From Spirochaetales bacterium (GTDB lineage: Bacteria > Spirochaetota > Spirochaetia > DSM-2461), in the NCBI GenBank assembly GCA_022360655.1, contig JAKSCK010000223.1, positions 38,334 to 102,333 of the forward strand: a stretch of 64,000 bases of DNA, in the 5' to 3' direction. The notes beneath the pieces are model-generated. The model searched no databases. It saw only the letters and a list, made by a program, of their open reading frames with translations, and was not told the DNA's origin. Shown here one piece after another: positions 54,435 through 63,614 of the stretch. The translations under genes were made by a program, and so were the position numbers. Within the stretch, counting starts at the first letter, position 1; every line of letters begins with the position of its first letter.

Positions 54435-56138
54435 TTATCCCTTTTTGGCGATCTTCGCCCAGGAGTCTCTGAGCCCAACCACGCGGTTGAAGATGGCTTT
54501 TTGGTTGGGAATGTGGTCATTGCGATCGGCCACAAAATAACCGTTACGCAAGAATTGGAAACATTCCTCATTCTCAGCTCCGGCAAGGGATGGTTCCAAT
54601 TTGGCCTCAATCACTTTTTCAGAGGATGGATCCACATAGTCCAAGAATTCTTTGCCTTCTTCCACCTTAGACACATCTTCTAAGGTGATGAGGTGCTCAT
54701 AGAGTCGCACTTGCGCATCCTGGGCATCATGGCGAGACACCCACTGGATGGTTCCCCGAACCTTACGTCCGTCAGGGCTTTCGCCCCCTCGACTGGCTGG
54801 ATCGTAGGAACAGATGAGCTCCACGGGTTCTCCGCTCTCATCCCGAATCACCTCATCTACCGTGACAAAGTAGGCGTACTTGAGTCGCACTTCCTTACCA
54901 GGGGCCATGCGGAACCACTTCCGGGGCGCATCATCCATGTAGTCGGAGCGCTCCACCCACAGTTCCCCAGAAAAGAAAATCTCCCGGGTACCAGCACTCT
55001 CATCTCCAGGATTATTTTCCGCAATGAAGCTCTCCACCTTTCCTTCCGGCCAGTTGGAGATGGTGAGTTTCAGAGGATTCAGCACAGCCAATCGCCGCTG
55101 AGCGGTGCGGTTGAGTTCTTCTCGAACATGGAAGTTGAGGAATTCCACATCCACCAGGCTGTTCACCTTGCTGATGCCAATCTCATCAATGAACTTTCGA
55201 ATGGCCGCAGCCGGGAATCCCCGACGCCTCATCCCTCGGATGGTGGGCATCCGAGGGTCGTCCCAACCCCGCACATGATTTTCTTCCACCAATTTTCGCA
55301 AATAGCGCTTACTCATGATGGTGTGGGACAAGTTCAACCGGGCAAATTCATACTGTCGGGGAATATGAGGAACCGAAACATTCTCCAAGAACCATTCATA
55401 CAAAGGACGATGATTCACAAATTCCAAGGAACACAGAGAATGCGTCACCCCTTCAATGGCATCTTCATAACCATGGGCAAAGTCATACATGGGATAAATG
55501 CACCATGCATCTCCCGTGCGATGATGAACCTCTTTTCGAATGCGATAAATCGCCGGATCCCGCATCAGAATGTTCACATGGTCCATGGCAATCTTGGCCC
55601 GAAGAACACAGGAACCTTCTTCCAGCTCCCCTTTGCGCATCTTCTCCAAAAGCTCCAGATTCTCTTCTGGTGTTCGGTCTCGATAGGGAGAGTTCTGACC
55701 AGGCTGGGTAGGAGTACCGCGCATCTCCACAATTTCTTCGGGAGTCTGATCATCCACATAGGCTTTACCGGCTTTCACCAGCTCCACGGCCCACCCATAG
55801 AAGGTTTCAAAATAGTCAGAGGCATGACGTGGCTCCCCCTCCCACTGAAAACCCATCCAGCGAATATCTTCTTCAATCGCCTGAACAAATTCTTCATCTT
55901 CTTTGGCGGGGTTTGTGTCGTCATAGCGCAAACGGCAAACACCGCCAAATTCCTGGGCCACGGCAAAGTTCAGAGAAAAGGCTTTGGCATGGCCAATATG
56001 CAGATAGCCATTGGGTTCAGGGGGGAATCGTGTCACCACTTGTTGGACACGACCGGACTCCACATCGTCCTTGATGATCTGCCGGATGAAATCCAGCCCA
56101 CGGGTCTTTTCTTCCCCGTTTCCGTTCGTGTCGCTCAT
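54435..56138 (-). CDS. glnS: Glutaminyl-tRNA synthetase
   Basis: A 567-residue class I synthetase that charges tRNA-Gln. The HIGH motif is in PPEPNGYLHIGHAKAFSLN near 42-60 and the KMSKS equivalent is IMSKRYLRKL near 270. The two C-terminal beta-barrel anticodon-binding domains (about 340-555) are complete. Having GlnRS suggests tRNA-Gln need not be made through the amidotransferase route. TGAGGTATCATC precedes ATG 56138. Confidence 0.96.
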   Translation of the reverse strand: MSDTNGNGEEKTRGLDFIRQIIKDDVESGRVQQVVTRFPPEPNGYLHIGHAKAFSLNFAVAQEFGGVCRLRYDDTNPAKEDEEFVQAIEEDIRWMGFQWEGEPRHASDYFETFYGWAVELVKAGKAYVDDQTPEEIVEMRGTPTQPGQNSPYRDRTPEENLELLEKMRKGELEEGSCVLRAKIAMDHVNILMRDPAIYRIRKEVHHRTGDAWCIYPMYDFAHGYEDAIEGVTHSLCSLEFVNHRPLYEWFLENVSVPHIPRQYEFARLNLSHTIMSKRYLRKLVEENHVRGWDDPRMPTIRGMRRRGFPAAAIRKFIDEIGISKVNSLVDVEFLNFHVREELNRTAQRRLAVLNPLKLTISNWPEGKVESFIAENNPGDESAGTREIFFSGELWVERSDYMDDAPRKWFRMAPGKEVRLKYAYFVTVDEVIRDESGEPVELICSYDPASRGGESPDGRKVRGTIQWVSRHDAQDAQVRLYEHLITLEDVSKVEEGKEFLDYVDPSSEKVIEAKLEPSLAGAENEECFQFLRNGYFVADRNDHIPNQKAIFNRVVGLRDSWAKIAKKG

Positions 56139-56176
56139 GATGATACCTCATATAGTCTAAGATTAGCGTGGGAAAT

Positions 56177-56205
56177 ACTATAGGGACGCGGTCAAACCGG
56201 GTCAA
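56177..56205 (-). promoter_or_regulatory. Sigma-70-type promoter of glnS
   Basis: On the minus strand TTGACC (56205-56200) and TATAGT (56182-56177) are separated by exactly 17 nt. Transcription would start near 56170, leaving a leader of about 30 nt before ATG 56138. Confidence 0.8.
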
Positions 56206-56334
56206 CGCCAGAAGAGCAGTTCTGAGAAATCCCTTTTTTAGATCGCCCCCTCCGCCTCCCCTTTTCTCATCATTCCAACAGAGTCGTGCCTGAAAATCCC
56301 CCAGGGAAGGTGGTGGGGAGAGGGGCAAAACAGC

Positions 56335-56628
56335 CTAGGAGATTCTTCCATCCTGAGGCCAAACTCGCCGTCGTCCAGTTTTGGAGGGATCGGCGATCAA
56401 TCCCCCATCACCATCCAGTGCTCGACGCAGCCAGGCCTCGCCCTCTTCTCGTGAATCAAAGGGACGGCTCTGCACCGGAAGCCAACGGGCAGCGGGTGGA
56501 CCTGGAGAACGAGGTTCACCTGCCGATGCATTGAACACCCACCGCCCACGGTTCTCATAGGGCTGCCACTGGACATGGAACACATTGCTGAGATTGATAT
56601 AGACGCCATCATCAATTTCAAGAAACAT
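56335..56628 (-). CDS. Small protein of unknown function
   Basis: A 97-residue protein from ATG 56628, with GAGGTGG 3-4 nt upstream. The N-terminus MFLEIDDGVYINLSNVFHVQ looks like a short beta-hairpin. The rest is rich in Pro, Arg and Trp, and the base composition is more GC-rich than its neighbours. No named family recognised. It is divergent to lysC and upstream of the glnS promoter. Confidence 0.55.
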   Translation of the reverse strand: MFLEIDDGVYINLSNVFHVQWQPYENRGRWVFNASAGEPRSPGPPAARWLPVQSRPFDSREEGEAWLRRALDGDGGLIADPSKTGRRRVWPQDGRIS

Positions 56629-56721
56629 CGACCACCTCGCTTGTTCCATTCTACAGGGAGATGGAGCATTTCAAAAATCAGGTTTTTTTGCCAACTCCTT
56701 CTCCCTTTTCCAGCCGAAAGC

Positions 56722-56733
56722 TATACTCCACTT
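56722..56733 (+). promoter_or_regulatory. Possible leaderless promoter of lysC
   Basis: TATACT (56722-56727) ends 6 nt before ATG 56734, so transcription would begin at or next to the start codon. No Shine-Dalgarno is present. The -35 region is weak. Confidence 0.45.
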
Positions 56734-58113
56734 ATGGCACGCAGTGTAGTAAAATTTGGCGGTTCCAATTTTAAATCTGTTGGGGATATGGCAAAAATCC
56801 TCAAGGCTGTCCGTTTGTATCCCAAACCTCCCATTCTTGTGGTCTCGGCATTTTACGGAATCACCAATGAACTGATTGCTGTGATGGATTCCACCGGTGA
56901 TGAGGGCGAGATTCGTCGAATGACCGACCGGTTGAAAACCATGAAAAGAGAGTCTCTGGAGCAATTCATTGATGATGAAGAGGCTCGGAAGGCCGTCTAT
57001 GCCCGGCTTGGAGAACGTTTAGAAGCCCTCTCTCGGGTGATGTTGGGGACTCACTACATCGGTGAAATCCCTCCCTTCATTCGCGACCGAATCTTGAGTT
57101 ATGGCGAGCGGCTCAGCTCCCTCATTGTCACAGCCATTCTGGAATACCACGGCATTTCGGCCAGCGAGTACCTTCCAGAAGACATTGGACTTCTCACCGA
57201 TGGAGAAGAAGGAAATGCTGCCGTAGACTTCACGGCCTCAAAAGAGTCCGTCCAATCCGCTCTTCCCCAGGATCAGGTTTGTGTTATTCCTGGGTTTTAC
57301 GGCATCAGCCCAGAAGGGCGCATCACCCTCTTAGGACGGGGTGGAACCGACTATTCTGCGGCCGCGGTGGCCCGCTGTGTTGGGGCGTCCTCCCTGGATG
57401 TGTGGAAGGATGTGAATGGCTATCTTTCGGCTGATCCTAAGGCCGTGGCCTCTCCTCAACGCATTGCCCGATTAGGTTACACAGAAGCAGCAGAACTCTC
57501 CTATTTTGGAGCCAGCATCCTCCATCCTCGTACCGTCGAACCTTTGGAAGAGAAAGAAATCCCCATTCGGGTCTTCAACATTGATGCCGCAGAAAACCTG
57601 GAACCTCTTTCCATCATTGGTCCAGATGAGCAAACTCCCCCAGGCCCCAAAAGTGTGACCTTCACGGATGATTTTGCTGTGCTCACCATTGCAGGTGCTG
57701 GCGTAGGAATCAAACCAGGGATTCTGGCCAAAGTCACAGGTGCCTTAGATGCCGCCGGCATCAACATCAAGTCGGTGGTGACCAGTCAAACTGCCATCAA
57801 TATTTATCTGAATGAGGCTGACCTGGAGAACACCCACAAGACCGTGAGTCAGCTCCAGCTGAAAACTGTGGGACAAATCCTCCCACGCAAAAACCTTTCT
57901 GTTGTGGCCTTGGTGGGAGATGGATTGGGCGATGCTCCTGATGTGGCTCAAGGCATGACAAAAGCGTTGGCTGCCGCCGATGTTCGTTTCCAAATTTTCT
58001 CTGTGGGAGCCTCAGAAGCGGCTGCCTATGCCGTGATTGACCGAGGGGACAAGATTGTGGCCATTCGAGCCCTGCATGAGGCGTATTTCCCTGCAGGAGA
58101 GGAGTCCTCATAA
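56734..58113 (+). CDS. lysC: Aspartate kinase
   Basis: A 459-residue monofunctional aspartokinase, first step of Lys/Thr/Met synthesis. The kinase core has VVKFGGSNFKS at 5-15, LGRGGTDYSAAAVA near 205 and DVWKDVNGYLSADPK near 225. Two ACT domains follow (about 310-450; GAGVGIKPGILAKVTGALD, INIKSVVTSQTAIN), so feedback control is expected. No homoserine dehydrogenase is fused. The start is ATG 56734; the frame is open upstream but that part is antisense to the small minus-strand gene. Confidence 0.94.
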   Translation: MARSVVKFGGSNFKSVGDMAKILKAVRLYPKPPILVVSAFYGITNELIAVMDSTGDEGEIRRMTDRLKTMKRESLEQFIDDEEARKAVYARLGERLEALSRVMLGTHYIGEIPPFIRDRILSYGERLSSLIVTAILEYHGISASEYLPEDIGLLTDGEEGNAAVDFTASKESVQSALPQDQVCVIPGFYGISPEGRITLLGRGGTDYSAAAVARCVGASSLDVWKDVNGYLSADPKAVASPQRIARLGYTEAAELSYFGASILHPRTVEPLEEKEIPIRVFNIDAAENLEPLSIIGPDEQTPPGPKSVTFTDDFAVLTIAGAGVGIKPGILAKVTGALDAAGINIKSVVTSQTAINIYLNEADLENTHKTVSQLQLKTVGQILPRKNLSVVALVGDGLGDAPDVAQGMTKALAAADVRFQIFSVGASEAAAYAVIDRGDKIVAIRALHEAYFPAGEESS

Positions 58114-58122
58114 TTCCCCTCT

Positions 58123-58150
58123 CCCCTTCCAAACAATGGTTTGGAAGGGG
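58123..58150 (+). terminator. Strong hairpin after lysC
   Basis: A 12-bp perfect stem CCCCTTCCAAAC/GTTTGGAAGGGG with loop AATG begins 10 nt after the lysC stop. The following TGGTTCTG is a poor U-run, so termination may be partial. Confidence 0.65.
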
Positions 58151-58199
58151 TGGTTCTGAAAAACACCCACAACTCAACTTGAGGTATACTGGCAACACT

Positions 58200-58910
58200 G
58201 TGAAATACCAACTGGAAACCATACCCGTCCATGATGCTTGGGCTGAGAACGTGCCCTGTCCTCTCTGCACCCTATTGGCTCGCGCTGAAGAGCGGCATGT
58301 TCGCTATTACCTTGGAAACTCGGTGATGAATCCGGAAACGCGACTGCTGGTGAATGCCACTGGTTTTTGTTCTCGTCACTTTCCCATGATGCGTGAGGCC
58401 AATCGGGCGCATCATTTGGGCCTGGTGGGACATACCCATCTTCAACAACGTCGTAAGGAACTGCGCTCTTCATTAAAAAGTCTCAAGAGTGGTTCCGGTG
58501 CAGCAGCCCGGGATTTTGCTCGAAAGGTGCAGAAGAAAACCCAAGAATGTTTGATTTGTCATTCGATGGAGAGAGACGCGGAACGCTATGCCTACACGGC
58601 GGTCATTTTGCTTTCCACAGAAGACGAATTTCAACAGCTCTTCCAGAAGGCTTCTGGTCCCTGCCTCCCGCATGCGGCCATGTTGGCCGAAATGGGGGCC
58701 CAAGTCCTGGGAAAAAAAGAGCGCAAATTTGTGCTCTCTCAGCTTTCTGATCATCTGGATCAGAGTTTGGAACAATTGGAGGCTGATGTTCTCCGATTCA
58801 CTCAAAAGTTTGATGCTCAGAATGATGGAATGGACTGGGGAAATTCCCGGGATGCTCATGCCCGTACCGTTCAAGCTCTTTCTGGAGTCCCTGTCCGATT
58901 AGACGATTGA
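58200..58910 (+). CDS. DUF6062-family protein with four Cys motifs
   Basis: A 236-residue soluble protein opening KYQLETIPVHDAW. It has paired metal-ligand-like motifs: CPLC near 20, FCSRHF near 57, CLICH near 119 and CLPH near 155. This spacing suggests zinc or iron-sulphur binding. The family is known mainly from Firmicutes-type genomes and its role is not established. GTG 58200 is the likely start, as the KY..DTIP-like block then begins the protein; TTG 58179 is an alternative. TATACT (58185-58190) stands just before. Confidence 0.75.
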   Translation: MKYQLETIPVHDAWAENVPCPLCTLLARAEERHVRYYLGNSVMNPETRLLVNATGFCSRHFPMMREANRAHHLGLVGHTHLQQRRKELRSSLKSLKSGSGAAARDFARKVQKKTQECLICHSMERDAERYAYTAVILLSTEDEFQQLFQKASGPCLPHAAMLAEMGAQVLGKKERKFVLSQLSDHLDQSLEQLEADVLRFTQKFDAQNDGMDWGNSRDAHARTVQALSGVPVRLDD

Positions 58911-58923
58911 GACAAGCGGATGC

Positions 58924-59538
58924 TCAGTCCTTATTTTGTGACTGAGCATTCATGTACATCAATGCGGTGCGTTCTTTTTCCAACTCATCTTTGAAGTGGG
59001 TGTATTCCACAAGAAAACGGGTCAATTCCACACGCCCTGAGAACACATGAAAGTCATCCAAGAGGATTTCCCCCAAAAGCCTGTGACTCTTTCTCAAACT
59101 GTCTTTGGATTCCGCATTTTGAATCTCCAGGGCTTGATCCAAAATCCCCCGATTGATTTTTCGTTTTTCAATCAAAAATTGGCCAAAAAGGGAGCGATCT
59201 TCGGTGAGGGGAATGGGCGTGTAGGTGATTTTGGCATCGGAGTCCTCCCGCCTTGGACGAGAATGCTCCTCATGAAGCTCCATTTCATCCAAGCGGGCAG
59301 ACACGGCCTGGCGAACCTTTTCAAACTCCACCAAACTGGCATTGAGTTCTAAGCGACTCCGGAACACCGAAAAATCATCTAAAAGAATTTGACCTAAGAG
59401 GCGAGGAGAGGAACGGAGATTATCACTCCGCTCCTGATCTTGGATTTTCAGAGCTTCACTGAGAACAGCTTGATCCAACCGACCGGTCCGTAGGAGCCAT
59501 TCTCCAAAAAGAAGCCGGTCAGCAGAACGACGACTCAT
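58924..59538 (-). CDS. Protein with two MshEN/GspE-N-like repeats
   Basis: A 204-residue protein made of two homologous modules joined by a charged linker. Module 1 (about 8-72) reads LLFGEWLLRTGRLDQAVLSEAL then LLGQILLDDFSVFRSRLEL. Module 2 (about 116-180) reads SLFGQFLIEKRKINRGILDQAL then LLGEILLDDFHVFSGRVEL. This resembles the N-terminal domain of type II secretion/pilus ATPases, some of which bind cyclic di-GMP, but no ATPase is attached. It overlaps the membrane-anchored gene by 4 nt. Confidence 0.65.
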   Translation of the reverse strand: MSRRSADRLLFGEWLLRTGRLDQAVLSEALKIQDQERSDNLRSSPRLLGQILLDDFSVFRSRLELNASLVEFEKVRQAVSARLDEMELHEEHSRPRREDSDAKITYTPIPLTEDRSLFGQFLIEKRKINRGILDQALEIQNAESKDSLRKSHRLLGEILLDDFHVFSGRVELTRFLVEYTHFKDELEKERTALMYMNAQSQNKD

Positions 59539-59924
59539 GAAACCTCCAAATCGCCAAAATACTTCTCAAACACGGCATCAAAATCCCGTTCGAATTCATC
59601 GGCTTCCCGGCGCAGATCGCGTTTGAGACGTTGGAGATCATCGTTATCCAGGCTATCCCACCCCCGAATCCCCCACTTTTTGAGAGAACGCTGGAATTCC
59701 GGGTCTCGAAAAAGCTCTCCTAAATCCTGTAGAACCGATTCAGTGGCCTCTCCCACCGCCCGACCGGCTTGGCCAGCCAATTCGGAAGGAGAGGCATCGA
59801 GATTCACACCGGTGGATGATTCAATGGTTCCAAGGAGTTTCTCCCGTTTATCGGGATCCTTCACCACCATATAGCCCACCAAAACAAGGCCCAAAATAAC
59901 CAGCACTCCCAAGAGTCGTCTCAT
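59535..59924 (-). CDS. Membrane-anchored small protein, function unknown
   Basis: A 129-residue protein with one N-terminal helix or signal (MRRLLGVLVILGLVLVGYMV). A charged helical region follows, rich in Asp, Arg and Glu (LQRLKRDLRREADEFERDF), probably a coiled coil. I do not recognise the family. It starts 37 nt after valS and overlaps the MshEN-like gene, so the three may form one transcript. Confidence 0.7.
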   Translation of the reverse strand: MRRLLGVLVILGLVLVGYMVVKDPDKREKLLGTIESSTGVNLDASPSELAGQAGRAVGEATESVLQDLGELFRDPEFQRSLKKWGIRGWDSLDNDDLQRLKRDLRREADEFERDFDAVFEKYFGDLEVS

Positions 59925-59961
59925 CTTGAGGCCTCTGTTTTGATTCGGTTTCTGCCCCTCA

Positions 59962-62607
59962 TCATCCCTCCAGAGCGGTGAGATACGCCGCACTTCGCTG
60001 GGCTGTATCTTCCATTTCTGCCAAGGCCGCTTTCTCCTTGGCAATGATATCCTCTGGCGCTCGAGACACAAAGTTCTCGTTGGAAAGCTTCTTCTTCTTA
60101 CCTTCGATCAGTTTGAGGGTCTTGTCCAGAGATTTGCGGAAACGAGCCAATGCCGCATCCACATCAATGAGATCTTTGATGAAAACATGCACGGTATAGC
60201 CAGGAATCACCACAGCTAAAGATCCGTCTGTGGACTCCCCTTCTTCCAGGAAAGCAAAGTCATCAGAACGCACCAGCATGGCCGCAATGGATTCAGAACC
60301 ATCCATCACGCCCTTTCCTTCTGATGTGCATTCCACCCGTACTTTCACCTGTTTTGCAGGAGCAATGGTGAATTCACTCCTTAAGGTGCGCACCCCCCGT
60401 ACCAGGTCAGAAAGGGTTTTAAAGGCGGCTTCTGCAGCAGCATCTTCTCTGGATGAGTCTGCTTCTGGATAGGATGTTCCAATCAAGGCCTCTCGCGTAC
60501 CAGGCAACTTGCTCCAAATTTCCTCTGTGATGAAAGGAAGGAAGGGATGCATCAGCCGTAAGGCCTCTTCCAAAACAGCAATGAGCATGGTGGCGGTGCG
60601 ATCTTTTTCCGCCTCATCATCCCCATACAGACCGCCCTTGGCACATTCCACATACCAGTCACAGTAATCATTCCAGAAGAACTCATACACGGCATGGGAC
60701 ATTTCATCAAATCGGTAAGCATCCATGGCGGAAGCCACCGTTTTCACAGCCTCATTCAACCGATGGAGAATCCATCGGTCGGCCAAACTCTTCTCACAAG
60801 TCTTGGCATCACCCAGCTGACGTCCTTCCAGGTTCATGAGAATGAATCGGGTGGCATTCCAAATCTTATTGGCAAATTTTGATCCGATTTTTGTGGTGTC
60901 CATGTCCATGGGGATGTCTTCCCCCTGGGCGGAAAGGTAGGCCAAGGTGAACTTCATCGCATCCGCACCATAGGTGTCCACCACATCCAAGGGATCAATG
61001 CCATTCCCAAGACTCTTGGACATTTTACGGCCCTTTTTATCGCGCACCAATCCTGTGATGTAGATGTCCTTAAAGGGAACTTCTCCCATGAATTCCAGAC
61101 CTGCCATGATCATCCGGGCCACCCAGAAGAAAATGATGTCATATCCTGTCACCAAGGAGGTGGTGGGATAGAACTTCGACAAATCGGGGGTCTTTTCTGG
61201 CCAACCAAGGGTGGAGAAGGGCCAGAGCCAGGAGGAGAACCATGTGTCCAGCACGTCGGGATCTCGTCTGAGTTCCTCACTTCCACATTTTTTGCATTGG
61301 GTGGGATCTTGACGCTCCACATGGAGCTCGCCACAGGAAGCACAGGTCCAGGCTGGGATGCGGTGTCCCCACCAGATTTGACGGCTGATGCACCAATCTC
61401 GAATGTTCTCCAACCAGTGACGGTAGGTGTTTTCCCATTTCTTGGGATAGAAGGTGATATCGCCCTTTCGCCAGGCTGCCAAGGCTTTTTCAGCCAAGGG
61501 TTGCATACGCACAAACCACTGATCGGAAAGATAGGGTTCCACCACGGTGGAACAGCGGTAGCAATGGCCAACCTGATGCACATGCTCTTTATGGGATACC
61601 AAGAATCCTTGGGCTTCCAATTCTTCCACGGTGCGTTTTCGGGCATCCTTGGCCTTCATGCCCTGAATAAATTCTGGGGTGGCGGCACTCATGGTGCCAT
61701 CCCCATTCATCACACTGATGCGCTCGAGTTTGTGCCGGTTTCCAATTTCAAAGTCGTTGGGATCATGGGCCGGAGTGATTTTTAAACAGCCGGTTCCAAA
61801 TTCCCTGTCCACATAGGCATCGGCAATGACAGGAACATCTCGTCCACAGAGAGGCAATCGAACGGTTTTTCCAATCAAGTGCTTGTACCGATCATCCTCC
61901 GGATGAACCGCTACAGCACTATCTCCAAACATGGTTTCCGGACGGGTGGTGGCCACCACCAGCTCGCCACTCCCATCAGAAAGGGGGTAACGGATTTCCC
62001 AAAGACCACCGGTTTTCTCTTCGTGATCAACCTCATCATCGGCCAAGGCGGTGCCACAGGAGGGGCACCAGTTCACCAAATACTCCCCCTTATACAGCAA
62101 GTCCCGTTCATAAAGGGTGACAAAGACTTCCCGCACCGCTTCAGAAAGGCCCTCATCCATGGTGAAACGTTCCCGGCTCCAGTCACAGGAGGCACCAATC
62201 TTCTCCAGCTGTTTGGTGATGATTCCGTGATGCTCTTCTTTGACCTTCCAGGTTTCTTCCAGGAATTTTTCCCGGCCCAAATCATGGCGTCCGAGGCCTT
62301 TTTCTTTGAGACGGCGCTCCACCACATTTTGAGTGGCAATACCGGCATGGTCCGTTCCTGGAACCCAGAGAGTGGGACGGCCCTTCATTCGCCAGTACCG
62401 AATCAGAATGTCTTGAAGACTGTTATTCAGTCCGTGGCCCATGTGCAGAACCCCGGTGACGTTGGGCGGGGGAATGACAATAACAAAGGGATCTTTTCCT
62501 TCGCCATTGTCTTTGGGCTCAAAATGGCCCCCGTCTTTCCACATCGCGTAGATGCGGTCTTCGAAATCTTTTGGGTCGTAGGCCTTGGGCAGTTCAATCG
62601 CCTTCAC
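59962..62607 (-). CDS. valS: Valyl-tRNA synthetase
   Basis: An 881-residue class I synthetase. HIGH is in PPPNVTGVLHMGHGLNN near 43-60. The editing domain (about 190-370) includes VATTRPETMFGD. A zinc-like knuckle CASCGELH...CKKCG lies near 430-450. KMSKS is intact in GRKMSKSLGNGIDP near 530. The C-terminal coiled-coil arm (about 815-880) is complete. I chose GTG 62607, with GAGGA 8 nt upstream, over a longer start at 62700 whose extra residues look non-coding. Confidence 0.96.
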   Translation of the reverse strand: MKAIELPKAYDPKDFEDRIYAMWKDGGHFEPKDNGEGKDPFVIVIPPPNVTGVLHMGHGLNNSLQDILIRYWRMKGRPTLWVPGTDHAGIATQNVVERRLKEKGLGRHDLGREKFLEETWKVKEEHHGIITKQLEKIGASCDWSRERFTMDEGLSEAVREVFVTLYERDLLYKGEYLVNWCPSCGTALADDEVDHEEKTGGLWEIRYPLSDGSGELVVATTRPETMFGDSAVAVHPEDDRYKHLIGKTVRLPLCGRDVPVIADAYVDREFGTGCLKITPAHDPNDFEIGNRHKLERISVMNGDGTMSAATPEFIQGMKAKDARKRTVEELEAQGFLVSHKEHVHQVGHCYRCSTVVEPYLSDQWFVRMQPLAEKALAAWRKGDITFYPKKWENTYRHWLENIRDWCISRQIWWGHRIPAWTCASCGELHVERQDPTQCKKCGSEELRRDPDVLDTWFSSWLWPFSTLGWPEKTPDLSKFYPTTSLVTGYDIIFFWVARMIMAGLEFMGEVPFKDIYITGLVRDKKGRKMSKSLGNGIDPLDVVDTYGADAMKFTLAYLSAQGEDIPMDMDTTKIGSKFANKIWNATRFILMNLEGRQLGDAKTCEKSLADRWILHRLNEAVKTVASAMDAYRFDEMSHAVYEFFWNDYCDWYVECAKGGLYGDDEAEKDRTATMLIAVLEEALRLMHPFLPFITEEIWSKLPGTREALIGTSYPEADSSREDAAAEAAFKTLSDLVRGVRTLRSEFTIAPAKQVKVRVECTSEGKGVMDGSESIAAMLVRSDDFAFLEEGESTDGSLAVVIPGYTVHVFIKDLIDVDAALARFRKSLDKTLKLIEGKKKKLSNENFVSRAPEDIIAKEKAALAEMEDTAQRSAAYLTALEG

Positions 62608-62732
62608 GTTTTTCGTCCTCTGATGGGGTTCTCCGGCTGCAGGAGCACGGTGGTCCCCATCATACTCAGCAGAAGAGGGAGGTTCAACAAAGAGCGTCAC
62701 TCTTCCATGAGAAAGAACCAGAGTGGGTGCAC

Positions 62733-63614
62733 TTAGCGCACGGCTGGCGCTTCTCCATGCTGCTGCCGGTAAGCTCGAGGAGGAAGGCCATGGGCCTGAC
62801 GAAACAGTCTATAGAAATGGGAAAGATTCCCAAAACCTGATAATTCGGCAATCTCCGTCACACTGCGGTTAGTTTTTTTGAGCATCAAGGCCGCCCGCTC
62901 CACCCGTTTCTGATTCAACCAAGAGGAAGGGCTCAATCCCGTGGATTTTTGGCAGGTTCTGGAGACATGCTCCCGGCTCCGTGCCGCCCAGTCCGCCAAT
63001 TCCTTTGCTCCGGAGGGAAGATGCTCCAACTCATCCACCTGGCGCTCCAAATCAGTCCACCAACCTGGAATGCCAGGTGGGGCAGGTTTTTTGGTGGAAA
63101 AGAACCAATCCTCTCCCAGCAGCAGTTCCATCAGAAAACGGCGAAAATACCGCTCCCCTTCCTGACTCTGCTGACGGCGAAAAAGAAATTCTAAAGACAT
63201 CCGAAAGGGCTCACGAGCTCCAAAGGGAAGAGTTGTCACAGCCCCAGTGCAGGAGCGAACATCCCCGAAGGGGTCGTCATAGAACAAAAAATCCATCACC
63301 TCTTGCCACACATCCACCGGAATCATCAGATTGGCAAAGGAAAAATCCTGGCCCCGAATTTCATGATGAACCTGTTCCCCAAGCACCAGTAAGTCTCCAC
63401 TTTTCAGTGAAAATTTCTGCTTTTCAACCCAATGTTCCACCTCTCCACTCATCACATACACCCATTCAAAATACCCCTGGTGCTGATGTTCTGGATATTT
63501 CCAAGGCTCATCAGATTGGACATAGTGAAGGATATAAGACCATTGAAGAAAGTCTTGGCGGCTCAATTCATTGATGGAATCCATCATCTGGGGATGGCGT
63601 TCATGATGGGACAT
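62733..63614 (-). CDS. AraC-family regulator with cupin sensor
   Basis: A 293-residue regulator. The cupin N-terminus has YPEHQHQGYFEWVYVMSGE and KSGDLLVLGEQVHHEIRG. The two HTH motifs are at about 190-285, ending with FGNLSHFYRLFRQAHGLPP. It is divergent to a GH1 beta-glucosidase gene, its likely target. No Shine-Dalgarno is visible; a GATATT hexamer lies 6 nt upstream of the ATG. Confidence 0.9.
   Translation of the reverse strand: MSHHERHPQMMDSINELSRQDFLQWSYILHYVQSDEPWKYPEHQHQGYFEWVYVMSGEVEHWVEKQKFSLKSGDLLVLGEQVHHEIRGQDFSFANLMIPVDVWQEVMDFLFYDDPFGDVRSCTGAVTTLPFGAREPFRMSLEFLFRRQQSQEGERYFRRFLMELLLGEDWFFSTKKPAPPGIPGWWTDLERQVDELEHLPSGAKELADWAARSREHVSRTCQKSTGLSPSSWLNQKRVERAALMLKKTNRSVTEIAELSGFGNLSHFYRLFRQAHGLPPRAYRQQHGEAPAVR

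Noticed and set aside
54693..56183. Long plus-strand ORF of 496 codons
   Set aside because: It is entirely antisense to glnS, which has all synthetase motifs; the antisense translation has no recognisable domain.
61879..62736. Plus-strand ORF of 285 codons
   Set aside because: Antisense shadow of valS.
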